A DNA stretch of 64,000 nt, taken from assembly GCF_007990265.1 (NCBI RefSeq), contig NZ_BJWH01000004.1, positions 124,001 through 188,000 on the forward strand, read 5' to 3'. This document shows positions 37,776 to 46,316 of the stretch, in pieces (position 1 is the first letter of the stretch; every line of letters begins with the position of its first letter). The notes below the pieces were generated by a model. That model was not told the origin of the DNA and did no database searches. It saw only the letters and a list, made by a program, of their open reading frames with translations. Both the position numbers and the translations under genes were made by a program. This stretch comes from Cellulomonas terrae (GTDB lineage Bacteria; Actinomycetota; Actinomycetes; Actinomycetales; Cellulomonadaceae).

Positions 37776-37806
37776 AGAAGGCCCGGTCACCATGACCGGG
37801 CCTTCT
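37776..37806 (+). terminator. Terminator after tRNA-Glu
   Basis: A 14-bp perfect stem (37776-37789 with 37793-37806) with a CCA triloop, directly after the tRNA. Confidence 0.8.
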
Positions 37807-37843
37807 GCGTTGCTGATGGCCGCGAGGACTCGTCGCTCCGAGG

Positions 37844-38074
37844 TCAGTGCTGGCCGGGCGGTCCGTGCGACGACGTGGGCAGGAGCGCGACGACACCCCA
37901 GCCGATCACCGCGGCGATCGCGCCGACGAGCACGCCGGTGACCACGGCGTCGCCGGCGCCCCCGCCGCCCAGGAGGGCGAGGACCGCGCCCAGGGCGAGA
38001 CCTGCGGTGCCGGCGACGATCGCCACCCGCCGGCGCAGGCGGCGCCGCGAGGCGGCGGCCCCGCGGACGGCCAC
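37844..38074 (-). CDS. Small two-helix membrane protein
   Basis: A 76-residue protein: a basic N-terminus (RRRLRRRVA), then two hydrophobic stretches (IVAGTAGLALGAVLALLGGG and VVTGVLVGAIAAVIGWGVVAL) and a short polar tail. I do not recognise a family. GTG 38074 starts one base after the ndgR stop on the same strand, so it is probably co-expressed with the regulator. The coding call rests on the two helices and operon position; a non-coding explanation is possible. Confidence 0.55.
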   Translation of the reverse strand: MAVRGAAASRRRLRRRVAIVAGTAGLALGAVLALLGGGGAGDAVVTGVLVGAIAAVIGWGVVALLPTSSHGPPGQH

Positions 38075-38075
38075 G

Positions 38076-38795
38076 TCAGTCCGCCGTCCGTCGCAGGACC
38101 TCGGTCAGCCGGTTGGCCGCCGAGACGACCGCGGCGGCGTGCAGCCGGCCCGGCTGCCGGGAGAGCCGCTCGAGCGGCCCGGAGACCGACACGGCGGCCA
38201 CGATGCGGCCCGACGGCCCGCGCACCGGCGCGGACACCGACGCGACGCCGACCTCGCGCTCGGACACCGACTGCGCCCAGCCGCGGCGGCGGACGCCGGA
38301 CAGGATCGTCGCGGTGAACTTGGCGCCCTGCAGGCCGCGGTGCAGCCGGTCGGGCTCCTCCCAGGCGAGCAGGATCTGCGCGGCGGAACCGGCGTGCATG
38401 GTCAGGGTGGCGCCGACCGGGATCGAGTCGCGCAGGCCGATCGGGCGCTCGGCCGCGGCGACACAGATGCGCTGGTCCCCCTGGCGGCGGTAGAGCTGGG
38501 CGCTCTCGCCCGTGTGGTCGCGCAGGGCGGCCAGCACGGGGCCGGCCGCGGCGAGCAGACGGTCCTCGCCGGCGGCCGTCGCGAGCTCCGAGAGGCGGGG
38601 TCCGAGCACGAACCGACCCTGCATGTCACGCGCGACGAGCCGGTGGTGCTCGAGCGCCACGGCCAGCCGGTGGGCCGTCGGTCGAGCAAGATGGGTGGCG
38701 GTAACGAGCTGCGCGAGCGTGGCCGGGCCTGCCTCGAGGGCGCTGAGAACGGACGCGGCCTTGTCCAGCACGCCGACTCCGCTAGAGTTGTCCAT
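38076..38795 (-). CDS. ndgR: IclR-family regulator NdgR (leucine pathway regulator)
   Basis: A 239-residue IclR regulator. The N-terminal winged helix (VGVLDKAASVLSALEAGPAT, then LARPTAHRLAVALEHHRLV) is followed by the effector domain with YRRQGDQRICVAAAERP and GRIVAAVSVSGPLERL. Divergent position to leuC matches NdgR/AreB of Streptomyces and Rv2989, which bind the leuCD promoter and control branched-chain amino acid genes. ATG 38795 has CAATAT 6 nt upstream, overlapped by a large inverted repeat, so autoregulation is likely. Confidence 0.92.
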   Translation of the reverse strand: MDNSSGVGVLDKAASVLSALEAGPATLAQLVTATHLARPTAHRLAVALEHHRLVARDMQGRFVLGPRLSELATAAGEDRLLAAAGPVLAALRDHTGESAQLYRRQGDQRICVAAAERPIGLRDSIPVGATLTMHAGSAAQILLAWEEPDRLHRGLQGAKFTATILSGVRRRGWAQSVSEREVGVASVSAPVRGPSGRIVAAVSVSGPLERLSRQPGRLHAAAVVSAANRLTEVLRRTAD

Positions 38796-38801
38796 AGGTC
38801 G

Positions 38802-38807
38802 ATATTG
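38802..38807 (-). promoter_or_regulatory. -10 element (CAATAT) of leaderless ndgR
   Basis: CAATAT ends 6 nt before ATG 38795 and overlaps the left arm of the inverted repeat at 38804-38832. Confidence 0.5.
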
Positions 38808-38832
38808 GCGTCTCGCAGGCTGAGATGCAAGT
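38804..38832. promoter_or_regulatory. Inverted repeat, probable NdgR operator
   Basis: Arms ATTGGCGTCTC (38804-38814) and GAGATGCAAGT (38822-38832) match at 8 of 11 positions across a 7-nt spacer. The core TCTC-N7-GAGA is perfect. It lies in the 106-bp gap between divergent ndgR and leuC. Confidence 0.5.
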
Positions 38833-38901
38833 ACGACGGCAGACGAGCCGGGAAAACCACACTCCCGGCCGAGAGAACGAACGAGAGAACGGACCGAGAA
38901 G

Positions 38902-40356
38902 ATGGCCGGCACGTTGGCGGAGAAGGTCTGGGACGCGCACGTCGTGCGACGGGGCACCGACGGGGCGCCCGACCTCCTCTACATCGACCTCCACCTCGTG
39001 CACGAGGTGACGAGCCCTCAGGCGTTCGAGGGGCTCCGCCTGGCAGGCCGCACGGTTCGCCGCCCGGACCTCACCCTCGCGACCGAGGACCACAACACCC
39101 CCACGCTCGACATCGACCGGCCCATCGCCGACGAGACGAGCCGCACGCAGATCCAGACCCTGCGCAACAACGCCGCGGAGTTCGGCGTGCGGATCCACTC
39201 GCTCGGCGACGCGGACCAGGGCATCGTCCACCAGGTCGGCCCGCAGCTCGGGCTGACCCAGCCCGGGCTCACCGTGGTCTGCGGGGACTCGCACACCTCG
39301 ACGCACGGCGCGTTCGGCGCCCTGGCGTTCGGCATCGGCACCAGCGAGGTCGAGCACGTGCTCGCCACGCAGACCCTGCCGCTGGCGCCGTTCAAGACCA
39401 TGGCGATCACGGTCGACGGCGAGCTGCCCGCCGGCGCGACGAGCAAGGACATCATCCTGGCGATCATCGCCAAGATCGGCACCGGCGGCGGTCAGGGCTA
39501 CGTGCTCGAGTACCGCGGCGAGGCCATCCGCGCGCTGTCGATGGAAGCCCGCATGACGGTCTGCAACATGTCGATCGAGGCCGGTGCGCGCGCGGGCATG
39601 ATCGCCCCCGACCAGACCACGTTCGACTACCTCAAGGGGCGCCCGCACGCGCCTGAGGGCGCGGACTGGGACGCCGCGGTGGAGTACTGGAGCACGCTGC
39701 GGACCGACGACGACGCGGAGTTCGACGTCGAGGTCGTCCTCAAGGCCGAGGACCTCGAGCCGTTCGTCACCTGGGGCACCAACCCCGGCCAGGGTCTGCC
39801 GCTGTCCGGGTCCGTCCCGGTGCCGGAGGAGATCGCCGACGCCGACGAGCGCGGAGCCGCCGAGCGGGCCATCGAGTACATGGGCCTGACCCCGGGGCAG
39901 CCGCTGCGCGAGATCAAGGTCGACACGGTCTTCATCGGCTCGTGCACCAACGGCCGCATCGAGGACCTGCGCTCGGTGGCCAAGGTCATCCGGGGCAGGC
40001 ACAAGTCCGACGACGTCCGCGTCCTCGTGGTGCCGGCGTCGGCGCGCGTGCGGCTCCAGGCGGAGGCCGAGGGGCTCGACAAGATCTTCCTCGACTTCGG
40101 CGCCGAGTGGCGCAATGCCGGCTGCTCGATGTGTCTGGGCATGAACCCCGACCAGCTGGCACCGGGGGAGCGCTCGGCGTCCACGTCGAACCGCAACTTC
40201 GAGGGCCGGCAGGGCAAGGGCGGACGCACGCACCTGGTCTCGCCGCTCGTCGCCGCGGCGACCGCCATCCGCGGCACGCTGTCGTCCTACGCCGACCTCG
40301 AGACGGGCGCGCCGACGCCCGACGGCAGCCCCCTCACCGACCTCCAGACGGTCTGA
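38902..40356 (+). CDS. leuC: 3-isopropylmalate dehydratase large subunit
   Basis: A 484-residue aconitase-family protein; with LeuD it isomerises 2- to 3-isopropylmalate in leucine synthesis. The [4Fe-4S] ligands are visible as [13 protein letters not shown] and the later [15 protein letters not shown]. Substrate residues occur in [20 protein letters not shown] and [12 protein letters not shown]. Purine-rich AGAACGGACCGAGAAG precedes ATG 38902. A 7-bp hairpin (38847-38853 with 38863-38869) lies in the leader. leuD follows 21 nt later. Confidence 0.96.
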   Translation: MAGTLAEKVWDAHVVRRGTDGAPDLLYIDLHLVHEVTSPQAFEGLRLAGRTVRRPDLTLATEDHNTPTLDIDRPIADETSRTQIQTLRNNAAEFGVRIHSLGDADQGIVHQVGPQLGLTQPGLTVVCGDSHTSTHGAFGALAFGIGTSEVEHVLATQTLPLAPFKTMAITVDGELPAGATSKDIILAIIAKIGTGGGQGYVLEYRGEAIRALSMEARMTVCNMSIEAGARAGMIAPDQTTFDYLKGRPHAPEGADWDAAVEYWSTLRTDDDAEFDVEVVLKAEDLEPFVTWGTNPGQGLPLSGSVPVPEEIADADERGAAERAIEYMGLTPGQPLREIKVDTVFIGSCTNGRIEDLRSVAKVIRGRHKSDDVRVLVVPASARVRLQAEAEGLDKIFLDFGAEWRNAGCSMCLGMNPDQLAPGERSASTSNRNFEGRQGKGGRTHLVSPLVAAATAIRGTLSSYADLETGAPTPDGSPLTDLQTV

Positions 40357-40377
40357 CCCAGGAAAGCGAGCACTGTC

Positions 40378-41043
40378 ATGGAGAAGTTCAGCCAGCACAC
40401 CGGCGTCGGGGTCCCGCTGCGGCGCAGCAACGTCGACACCGACCAGATCATCCCGGCCGTCTACCTCAAGCGCGTCACGCGCACCGGCTTCGAGGACGCC
40501 CTGTTCGCCGCCTGGCGCGGCGACCCGTCGTTCATCCTCAACCAGGAGGCCTACGCCAACGGCTCGGTCCTCGTCGCCGGGCCCGACTTCGGCACCGGCT
40601 CGTCCCGTGAGCACGCCGTCTGGGCGCTCAAGGACTACGGGTTCAAGGTCGTCATCTCGAACCGCTTCGCCGACATCTTCCGCGGCAACTCCGGCAAGCA
40701 GGGCCTGCTCGCCGCACAGGCCGCGCAGGAGGACATCGAGCTGATCTGGAAGATCCTCGAGACGCGTCCGGGCACCGCCGTGACGGTCGACCTCGAGTCG
40801 AGGACGATCACGTGCGACGACGTCGTCGTGCCGTTCCAGGTCGACGACTACACGCGCTGGCGCCTCATGGAGGGCCTCGACGACATCGGGCTCACGCTCG
40901 AGCACGCCGACGAGATCTCGGAGTTCGAGGCCCGGCGCGAGTCGTGGCGGCCCGCCACGCTGCCCGCCAAGCACCTGCCGCCGGTCGAGATCGTCGCAGC
41001 GCGGCCCGCCGGCGTGCCCGTCGAGATCGGGCGCCGGCCCTGA
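40378..41043 (+). CDS. leuD: 3-isopropylmalate dehydratase small subunit
   Basis: A 221-residue swivelling-domain subunit of isopropylmalate isomerase. Hallmarks are [17 protein letters not shown], the [17 protein letters not shown] substrate loop and [20 protein letters not shown] lies upstream of ATG 40378. It ends 4 nt before a strong hairpin, so leuCD form a two-gene unit. Confidence 0.96.
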   Translation: MEKFSQHTGVGVPLRRSNVDTDQIIPAVYLKRVTRTGFEDALFAAWRGDPSFILNQEAYANGSVLVAGPDFGTGSSREHAVWALKDYGFKVVISNRFADIFRGNSGKQGLLAAQAAQEDIELIWKILETRPGTAVTVDLESRTITCDDVVVPFQVDDYTRWRLMEGLDDIGLTLEHADEISEFEARRESWRPATLPAKHLPPVEIVAARPAGVPVEIGRRP

Positions 41044-41047
41044 CCCC

Positions 41048-41083
41048 GGTCCGGCGTGCCGCCCTCTGGTGGCGCGCCGGACC
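41048..41083 (+). terminator. Terminator after leuD
   Basis: Outer stem GGTCCGGCG/CGCCGGACC (41048-41056 with 41075-41083) and an inner 6-bp stem with CTCT loop form one long hairpin. Confidence 0.7.
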
Positions 41084-41147
41084 GACCCAGTGACTAGCGT
41101 GTGCGCTGGGCCACGGTGCAGTGCGCGCCGGCCGAGGGAGGATCACC

Positions 41148-41807
41148 ATGCCGGGCAAGTCGCAGATCGCCGACCGGATCGCCGCGAGAGGCGCCTCCCG
41201 CGCCGCGGCCGCCGCGGCGGTCGAGGCCGTGCTGGACGAGATCACGACCGCGCTCGCGGCCGGGGAGCGGGTGACGCTGACCGGGTTCGGGACGTTCGAG
41301 GCCACCGGTCGCGCTGCCCGCTCGGGCCGCAACCCGCGCACGGGTGAAACGCTGGAGGTCGCGGCCACGACGGTGGCCAGGTTCCACCCCGGAGCGACGC
41401 TGCGGGCCCGCGTCGCCGACGGCGCCGCAGAGCCGCTCGGCGCCGTCGCCGACCTGAGCTCCCTCCAGGGCCTGGCCGCACCCGAGCCGGCACCCGCTGC
41501 GGCGCGGACCGCGGCGGCCGGCGCCACGGCGAAGGCGTCGAGCAAGCCGACCGCGGCCCCGAAGGCGACGAGCAAGCCCACCCCGGCCCCGAAGGCATCG
41601 AGCAAGCCCACCTCGGGCGCGAAGGCGAGCGCCAAGGCGAAGGCGAAGGCCGAGGCGAAGAAGGCCGAGGTCAAGAAGCGCGCTGATGCCGCGAAGAAGG
41701 CCGACGCGAAGAAGCGGGCCGACGCCAAGAAGGCGGACGCCAAGAAGAAGAAGGCCGACGCCAAGTCCTCGAAGAAGTCTGGCAAGGGGCACGCCAAGAA
41801 GAAGTGA
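41148..41807 (+). CDS. hupB: HU-family nucleoid protein with Lys/Ala-rich tail
   Basis: A 219-residue two-part histone-like protein. Residues 1-90 are an HU fold ([20 protein letters not shown], then VTLTGFGTFEATGRAARSGR and the RNPRTGETLEV arm). Residues about 115-219 are a lysine/alanine/serine/proline tail with repeats of KASSKPT/KATSKPT and then KKADAKKRADAKK units, as in HupB/HupS of mycobacteria and Streptomyces. Such tails bind DNA non-specifically and are acetylated. AGGGAGG is 7 nt before ATG 41148. Its position after leuD matches the mycobacterial order leuC-leuD-hupB. Confidence 0.92.
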   Translation: MPGKSQIADRIAARGASRAAAAAAVEAVLDEITTALAAGERVTLTGFGTFEATGRAARSGRNPRTGETLEVAATTVARFHPGATLRARVADGAAEPLGAVADLSSLQGLAAPEPAPAAARTAAAGATAKASSKPTAAPKATSKPTPAPKASSKPTSGAKASAKAKAKAEAKKAEVKKRADAAKKADAKKRADAKKADAKKKKADAKSSKKSGKGHAKKK

Positions 41808-41901
41808 CGGCTCGCCCCGTCACGTGAAGGTTTCGCACCCGCTCGGCGTGCCGACGCGGGTGCGGTCAGGAGCACGCGCGCGCGTGGGAGACGATGGTTC
41901 G

Positions 41902-43218
41902 ATGACCGACCTGCTGTACGTCAACGGTGGCAACCCGCTCGCGGGCGAGATCACCGTCCGCGGTGCCAAGAACTTCGTCTCCAAGGCGATGGTCGCCGCG
42001 CTGCTGGGGGAGACGCCGAGCGTGCTGCGCAACGTCCCCCAGATCCGCGACGTCGCGGTGGTCACCGGGCTGCTGGAGCTGCACGGCGTCAAGGTCGCCG
42101 CCGACGCCGAGGCGGGCGTCCTGCACCTCGACCCCACGGACGTCGAGTCGGCGCACGTCGCGGACATCGACACCCACGCCGGGTCCAGCCGCATCCCGAT
42201 CCTGTTCTGCGGGCCGCTGCTGCACCGGCTCGGTGAGGCGTTCATCCCGGACCTCGGGGGCTGCCGGATCGGCGACCGGCCGATCAACTACCACCTCGAC
42301 ATCCTGCGGCAGTTCGGTGCGGTCGTGGACAAGACCGACAACGGCATCCACATCCGCGCCCCGCGACGGCTCCAGGGCACCAAGATCGCGCTGCCGTACC
42401 CGAGCGTGGGGGCGACCGAGCAGCTGCTGCTCACGGCCGTGCGCGCCGAGGGCGTCACCGAGCTGTCCAACGCGGCGATAGAGCCCGAGATCCTCGACCT
42501 GATCAACGTGCTGCAGAAGATGGGCGCGATCATCTCGGTGGACACGGACCGCGTGATCCGGATCGAGGGTGTCGACCGGCTCGTCGGCTTCCAGCACACC
42601 GCGCTGTCCGACCGGATCGAGGCGGCGTCGTGGGCGTCGGCGGCCCTGGCGACCGGCGGCGACATCTACGTCCGCGGCGCGACCCAGCCGGAGATGACGA
42701 CGTTCCTCAACACGTTCCGCAAGGTCGGCGGTGAGTTCGCCATCGACGACGCGGGCATCCGGTTCTTCCACCCGGGCGGGGACCTGCGCTCGATCACGCT
42801 CGAGACGGACGTGCACCCCGGGTTCATGACGGACTGGCAGCAGCCGCTCGTCGTCGCCCTGACCCAGGCCAAGGGCCTCTCGATCGTGCACGAGACGGTC
42901 TACGAGAACCGGTTCGGGTTCACCGAGGCCCTGGTCGGGATGGGGGCGACGATCCAGGTCTACAAGGAGTGCCTGGGCGGGCGGCCCTGCCGGTTCGGGC
43001 AGCGCAACTTCTACCACTCCGCGGTGATCTCCGGGCCGACGCCGCTGGCCGCGGCCGACATCGAGGTGCCGGACCTGCGCGGAGGCTTCAGCCACCTCAT
43101 CGCGGCGCTCGCCGCGAAGGGCACCTCGTCGGTGCGGGGCATCAGCCTCATCGACCGGGGGTACGAGCACTTCATGGCGAAGCTCGGGGCGCTCGGCGCC
43201 GAGTTCAGCCGCGACTGA
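41902..43218 (+). CDS. murA: UDP-N-acetylglucosamine 1-carboxyvinyltransferase
   Basis: A 438-residue MurA, the first committed step of peptidoglycan synthesis, adding enolpyruvate to UDP-GlcNAc. Catalytic Lys23 is in RGAKN, Cys121 in the mobile loop GGCRIGDRP (the fosfomycin target is present) and the general base Asp in GFMTDWQQ. Sequence is clearly divergent from the common form (DTHAGSSRIPILF, NYHLDILRQFGA), suggesting an actinobacterial paralogue. In Mycobacterium murA lies elsewhere, so here it seems inserted between hupB and gpsA. ATG 41902 has GACGAT 6 nt upstream, a weak leaderless -10. Confidence 0.92.
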   Translation: MTDLLYVNGGNPLAGEITVRGAKNFVSKAMVAALLGETPSVLRNVPQIRDVAVVTGLLELHGVKVAADAEAGVLHLDPTDVESAHVADIDTHAGSSRIPILFCGPLLHRLGEAFIPDLGGCRIGDRPINYHLDILRQFGAVVDKTDNGIHIRAPRRLQGTKIALPYPSVGATEQLLLTAVRAEGVTELSNAAIEPEILDLINVLQKMGAIISVDTDRVIRIEGVDRLVGFQHTALSDRIEAASWASAALATGGDIYVRGATQPEMTTFLNTFRKVGGEFAIDDAGIRFFHPGGDLRSITLETDVHPGFMTDWQQPLVVALTQAKGLSIVHETVYENRFGFTEALVGMGATIQVYKECLGGRPCRFGQRNFYHSAVISGPTPLAAADIEVPDLRGGFSHLIAALAAKGTSSVRGISLIDRGYEHFMAKLGALGAEFSRD

Positions 43219-43222
43219 CAGG

Positions 43223-43228
43223 TAGCAT
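43223..43228 (+). promoter_or_regulatory. -10 element (TAGCAT) before plsC
   Basis: TAGCAT ends 8 nt before GTG 43237, within the 18-bp gap after murA, allowing plsC-gpsA to be expressed separately. Confidence 0.45.
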
Positions 43229-43236
43229 CGGCTCCC

Positions 43237-44001
43237 GTGCAACCGCCGGCCAGATCGAATCGCGCCTACCGCAACGTCGCTCACATCGTGCGGCCCCTCC
43301 TGCGCGCGATGACGCGCACGGACTGGAGCGGGACGGAGAACTTCCCCCGTGAGGGCGGGTTCATCGTCGCGTCGAACCACATGACGAACATCGACCCGCT
43401 GACGTTCGCGCACTTCCTGTGGGACAACGGCGTCGCGCCGCGCATCCTGGCGAAGGCGCCCCTGTTCAAGGTCCCGGTGGTGGCCGGCGTCCTGCGCGCG
43501 ACCGGCCAGATCCCCGTGTACCGGAACACGTCGTCGGCGGGGGAGTCGCTCACGGCGGCGGTCGCCGCGATCGGCGAGGGCGAGGTCGTGGCGGTCTTCC
43601 CCGAGGGCACCCTGACCCGGGACCCCGACCTGTGGCCGATGGTCGGCAAGACCGGGATCGCGCGGCTGGCGCTCACCACGCAGGCGCCGGTGATCCCTGT
43701 CGCGCAGTGGGGCCCGCAGCTGCTCCTGGGCCGCTACAAGAAGCTCCTCAAGCCCTTCCCGCGCAAGAAGGTCACCGTCGTCGCGGGCCCTCCCGTGGTG
43801 CTCGACGACCTGTACGGACGCCCGCAGGACACCGCCACCCTGCGCGAGGCCACGGAGCGGGTCATGGACGCGATCACGGCGCTGCTGGCGCAGGTGCGCG
43901 ACGAGGAGCCGCCCGCGGTGCGCTACGACATGCGCAAGCCGCTCGCCCAGGGCGAGAAGCGCGTCGGCGGGGACCACGCGACCCACCCCGAGCTGCCGTG
44001 A
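43237..44001 (+). CDS. plsC: 1-acyl-sn-glycerol-3-phosphate acyltransferase
   Basis: A 254-residue membrane-associated acyltransferase making phosphatidate. The HX4D motif appears as NHMTNIDP, the second block as PVYRNT, the third as FPEGTLTRDPDLWP and the fourth as VIPVAQWG. It overlaps gpsA as GTGA, so the two steps that make and acylate glycerol-3-phosphate are translationally coupled. The C-terminus is hydrophilic and charged. Confidence 0.92.
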   Translation: MQPPARSNRAYRNVAHIVRPLLRAMTRTDWSGTENFPREGGFIVASNHMTNIDPLTFAHFLWDNGVAPRILAKAPLFKVPVVAGVLRATGQIPVYRNTSSAGESLTAAVAAIGEGEVVAVFPEGTLTRDPDLWPMVGKTGIARLALTTQAPVIPVAQWGPQLLLGRYKKLLKPFPRKKVTVVAGPPVVLDDLYGRPQDTATLREATERVMDAITALLAQVRDEEPPAVRYDMRKPLAQGEKRVGGDHATHPELP

Positions 44002-45050
44002 CGGCGGACCAGGTGACGCACGACCGGCCGCACCCCCCGGGTGCACCGCGGCTGCGGGCCGCGGTGCTGGGAGCCGGTGCCTGGGGCACGACGTTCGCGG
44101 CCGTCATGGCCGACGCCGGGTGCGACGTGACGGTCTGGGGGCGCGACGAGAAGGTCTGCCGGCAGATCGCCGACGAGCACCGCAACGAGGCCTACCTGCC
44201 GGGGGTCGAGCTGCCGGCGCGGGTCACCGCGTCGAGCGACGCCCGGGCCGTGCTCGCCGGCGCCGATGTCGTCGCCGTCGCGATCCCGTCGCAGAGCGCG
44301 CGCGCCACCCTGACGCCCCTGGCCGACGCCGTCGCGCGCCATGCCGTGGCCGTGTCGCTGATGAAGGGTGTCGAGCTGTCGACCGACCGCCGCATGAGCG
44401 AGGTCGTCGCCGAGTCGCTCGGCATCCCCGCCGACCGGATCGCCGTGGTCTCCGGGCCCAACCTGGCGCTCGAGATCGCCCACCGGCAGCCGACGGCGAC
44501 CGTCGTGGCCTCCACGAGCGCCTCGACGGCCCAGCTGGTGGCGCGGGCGTGCGCGTCCGCGTACTTCCGGCCGTACACGAACGACGACGTCGTCGGCGTG
44601 GAGCTGTGCGGCGCCGTGAAGAACGTCATCGCCCTCGCGGTGGGCATCTCGCAGGGCCGCGGCCTCGGCTACAACACGATGGCGACGGTCATCACGCGCG
44701 GCCTCGTGGAGATCACCCGCCTCGGGCTGGCGCTCGGCGCGGACGCCGACACGTTCCCGGGGCTCGCGGGCCTCGGCGACCTCATGGCGACGTGCGCCTC
44801 GCCCGACTCGCGCAACCACACGCTCGGCGGTCACATCGGCCGCGGGATGACCCTCGACGAGGCGGTCTCCGCGACCGGGGGCACCGCGGAGGGCGTGAAG
44901 TCGTGCCGGTCGGTCCTGGAGCTCGCCACGACCCTCGGGGTCGAGATGCCGATCACGTCGGCGGTCGTCAAGGTGCTGCACGAGGGCCTGCCCGTCGACC
45001 AGCTGGCCCCGCTGCTGCTGGCGCGGCCGCACAAGGCCGAAGGGGCCTAG
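43998..45050 (+). CDS. gpsA: NAD(P)H-dependent glycerol-3-phosphate dehydrogenase
   Basis: A 350-residue GpsA that reduces dihydroxyacetone phosphate to sn-glycerol-3-phosphate for phospholipids. The dinucleotide loop is GAGAWGTTFAAVMADAG, the catalytic lysines lie in SLMKGVEL and CGAVKNVIALAVG, and the substrate loop is SPDSRNHTLG. GTG 43998 sits in the plsC stop; an ATG further in would lose the NAD loop. The stop codon CTAG is shared with the convergent PLP-enzyme gene. Confidence 0.95.
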   Translation: MTADQVTHDRPHPPGAPRLRAAVLGAGAWGTTFAAVMADAGCDVTVWGRDEKVCRQIADEHRNEAYLPGVELPARVTASSDARAVLAGADVVAVAIPSQSARATLTPLADAVARHAVAVSLMKGVELSTDRRMSEVVAESLGIPADRIAVVSGPNLALEIAHRQPTATVVASTSASTAQLVARACASAYFRPYTNDDVVGVELCGAVKNVIALAVGISQGRGLGYNTMATVITRGLVEITRLGLALGADADTFPGLAGLGDLMATCASPDSRNHTLGGHIGRGMTLDEAVSATGGTAEGVKSCRSVLELATTLGVEMPITSAVVKVLHEGLPVDQLAPLLLARPHKAEGA

Positions 45051-46198
45051 AGCGACCCGAGCCCCTGCGCGAGGTCCCGCCAGAGGTCCTCGACGTCCTC
45101 GATGCCGACCGACATCCGCAGCAGGTCCTCCGGCACGGTGACGGACTCGGTGGCGAAGCGGCGCCGTCGCTCGAGCGTCGACTCGACGCCGCCGAGGCTC
45201 GTCGCGGGGACCCAGAGCCGCAGGGCCGCGACGAGGGCGTCGGCCGCGTCGGGGCCGCCGTGCGGGCGCAGGCCGATGATCGCGCCGAAGCCGTCCATGA
45301 GGCGCTCGGCCCGCTCGTGGCCGGGGTCCGAGGGCAGGCTCGGGTGCCGGACCTCCGCGACCGCCGGGTGCTTGGCGAGGCGCCGTGCGAGCTCGGCGGC
45401 ATTGCTCTGGGCCCGCTCGACCCGCAGCGCGAGGGTGCGCAGACCGCGCAGGGCCAGCCACACCTCGAACGGCCCGGCGATCGACCCGTGCAGCGTGCGG
45501 TACGCGTGCAGCCGCGCGTGCAGGGCGGGGTCGTCGGCCAGCGCGGCGCCGAGCACCACGTCCGTGTGCCCGGCGAGGTACTTGGTCACGGAGTGCACGA
45601 CCACGTCCGCGCCGTGCTCGAACGGACGCTGGACGAGGGGCGTGGCGAACGTGTTGTCGACGCCGACGAGCGCGCCGACGGCGTGCGCCGCCGCGACGAG
45701 CGCCGGCAGGTCGGCGACCTCGAGCATGGGGTTGGTCGGCGTCTCGACCCAGAGCATCGACGGGGGCCGGCCCTCGCTCAGGGCGGCGACCACCGCCGCG
45801 GTGTCGTCGATGTCGACCATGGTCACGTCGATGCCGAGGCGGTCCCGGAGGTCCTGCGCGTACCCGAGCGTCACCTGGTACGCGTGCCGAGGCAGGACCA
45901 GCCGGCCGCCGGGCGGCACCAGGGACAGCGCGGCCGCGATGGCCGCCATCCCCGAGCCGAACACCAGGGCGGGGTGCGCCGACCCCTCCAGGGTGCCGAG
46001 AGCCTCCTCGAACGGGTGCCACGTCGCGGCGTCCATGCGGCCGTAGAGGGGCTCGCCCGCCCCGGGCACACCCTGCGAGACGAAGGTGGAGGAGAGCACG
46101 ACCGGCGGGTTCACGGGAGCGCCCTGCGTGCGGTCCGGCCGGCCGGCGGCGACGACGAGCGTCGCGGGGGAGAGGTCGTCATCGGGGTCGGAGGTCAC
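45047..46198 (-). CDS. Cys/Met metabolism PLP-dependent enzyme (cystathionine gamma-synthase/lyase type)
   Basis: A 383-residue trans-sulfuration family enzyme. The PLP lysine is in HSVTKYLAGHTDVVLG, phosphate binding in GSGMAAIAAAL, the WVETPTNPMLEVADL strand and LRMSVGIEDVEDL complete the fold. Residues that separate gamma-synthase, gamma-lyase and beta-lyase are not decisive by eye, so I leave the symbol blank. GTG 46198 is used because TAACGT lies 7 nt upstream. It is divergent from ddl. Confidence 0.88.
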   Translation of the reverse strand: MTSDPDDDLSPATLVVAAGRPDRTQGAPVNPPVVLSSTFVSQGVPGAGEPLYGRMDAATWHPFEEALGTLEGSAHPALVFGSGMAAIAAALSLVPPGGRLVLPRHAYQVTLGYAQDLRDRLGIDVTMVDIDDTAAVVAALSEGRPPSMLWVETPTNPMLEVADLPALVAAAHAVGALVGVDNTFATPLVQRPFEHGADVVVHSVTKYLAGHTDVVLGAALADDPALHARLHAYRTLHGSIAGPFEVWLALRGLRTLALRVERAQSNAAELARRLAKHPAVAEVRHPSLPSDPGHERAERLMDGFGAIIGLRPHGGPDAADALVAALRLWVPATSLGGVESTLERRRRFATESVTVPEDLLRMSVGIEDVEDLWRDLAQGLGSL

Positions 46199-46205
46199 GT
46201 GCCGC

Positions 46206-46211
46206 ACGTTA
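46206..46211 (-). promoter_or_regulatory. -10 element (TAACGT) of the PLP-enzyme gene
   Basis: TAACGT ends 7 nt before GTG 46198. Confidence 0.5.
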
Positions 46212-46280
46212 CCCGGGGGCCGCCCCGGCGACGCAGCGTGGGCTGACGCACGGATGCGTGCACCGAGGGCCCGGACGGCC

Positions 46281-46308
46281 TTGGCGAGCCGCCCCCGCCA
46301 GGTAGGGT
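46281..46308 (+). promoter_or_regulatory. Promoter of ddl (TTGGCG-16-TAGGGT)
   Basis: TTGGCG (46281-46286) and TAGGGT (46303-46308) with a 16-bp spacer; the -10 ends 8 nt before ATG 46317, so the message is leaderless or nearly so. Confidence 0.55.
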
Positions 46309-46316
46309 CGGGCGCG

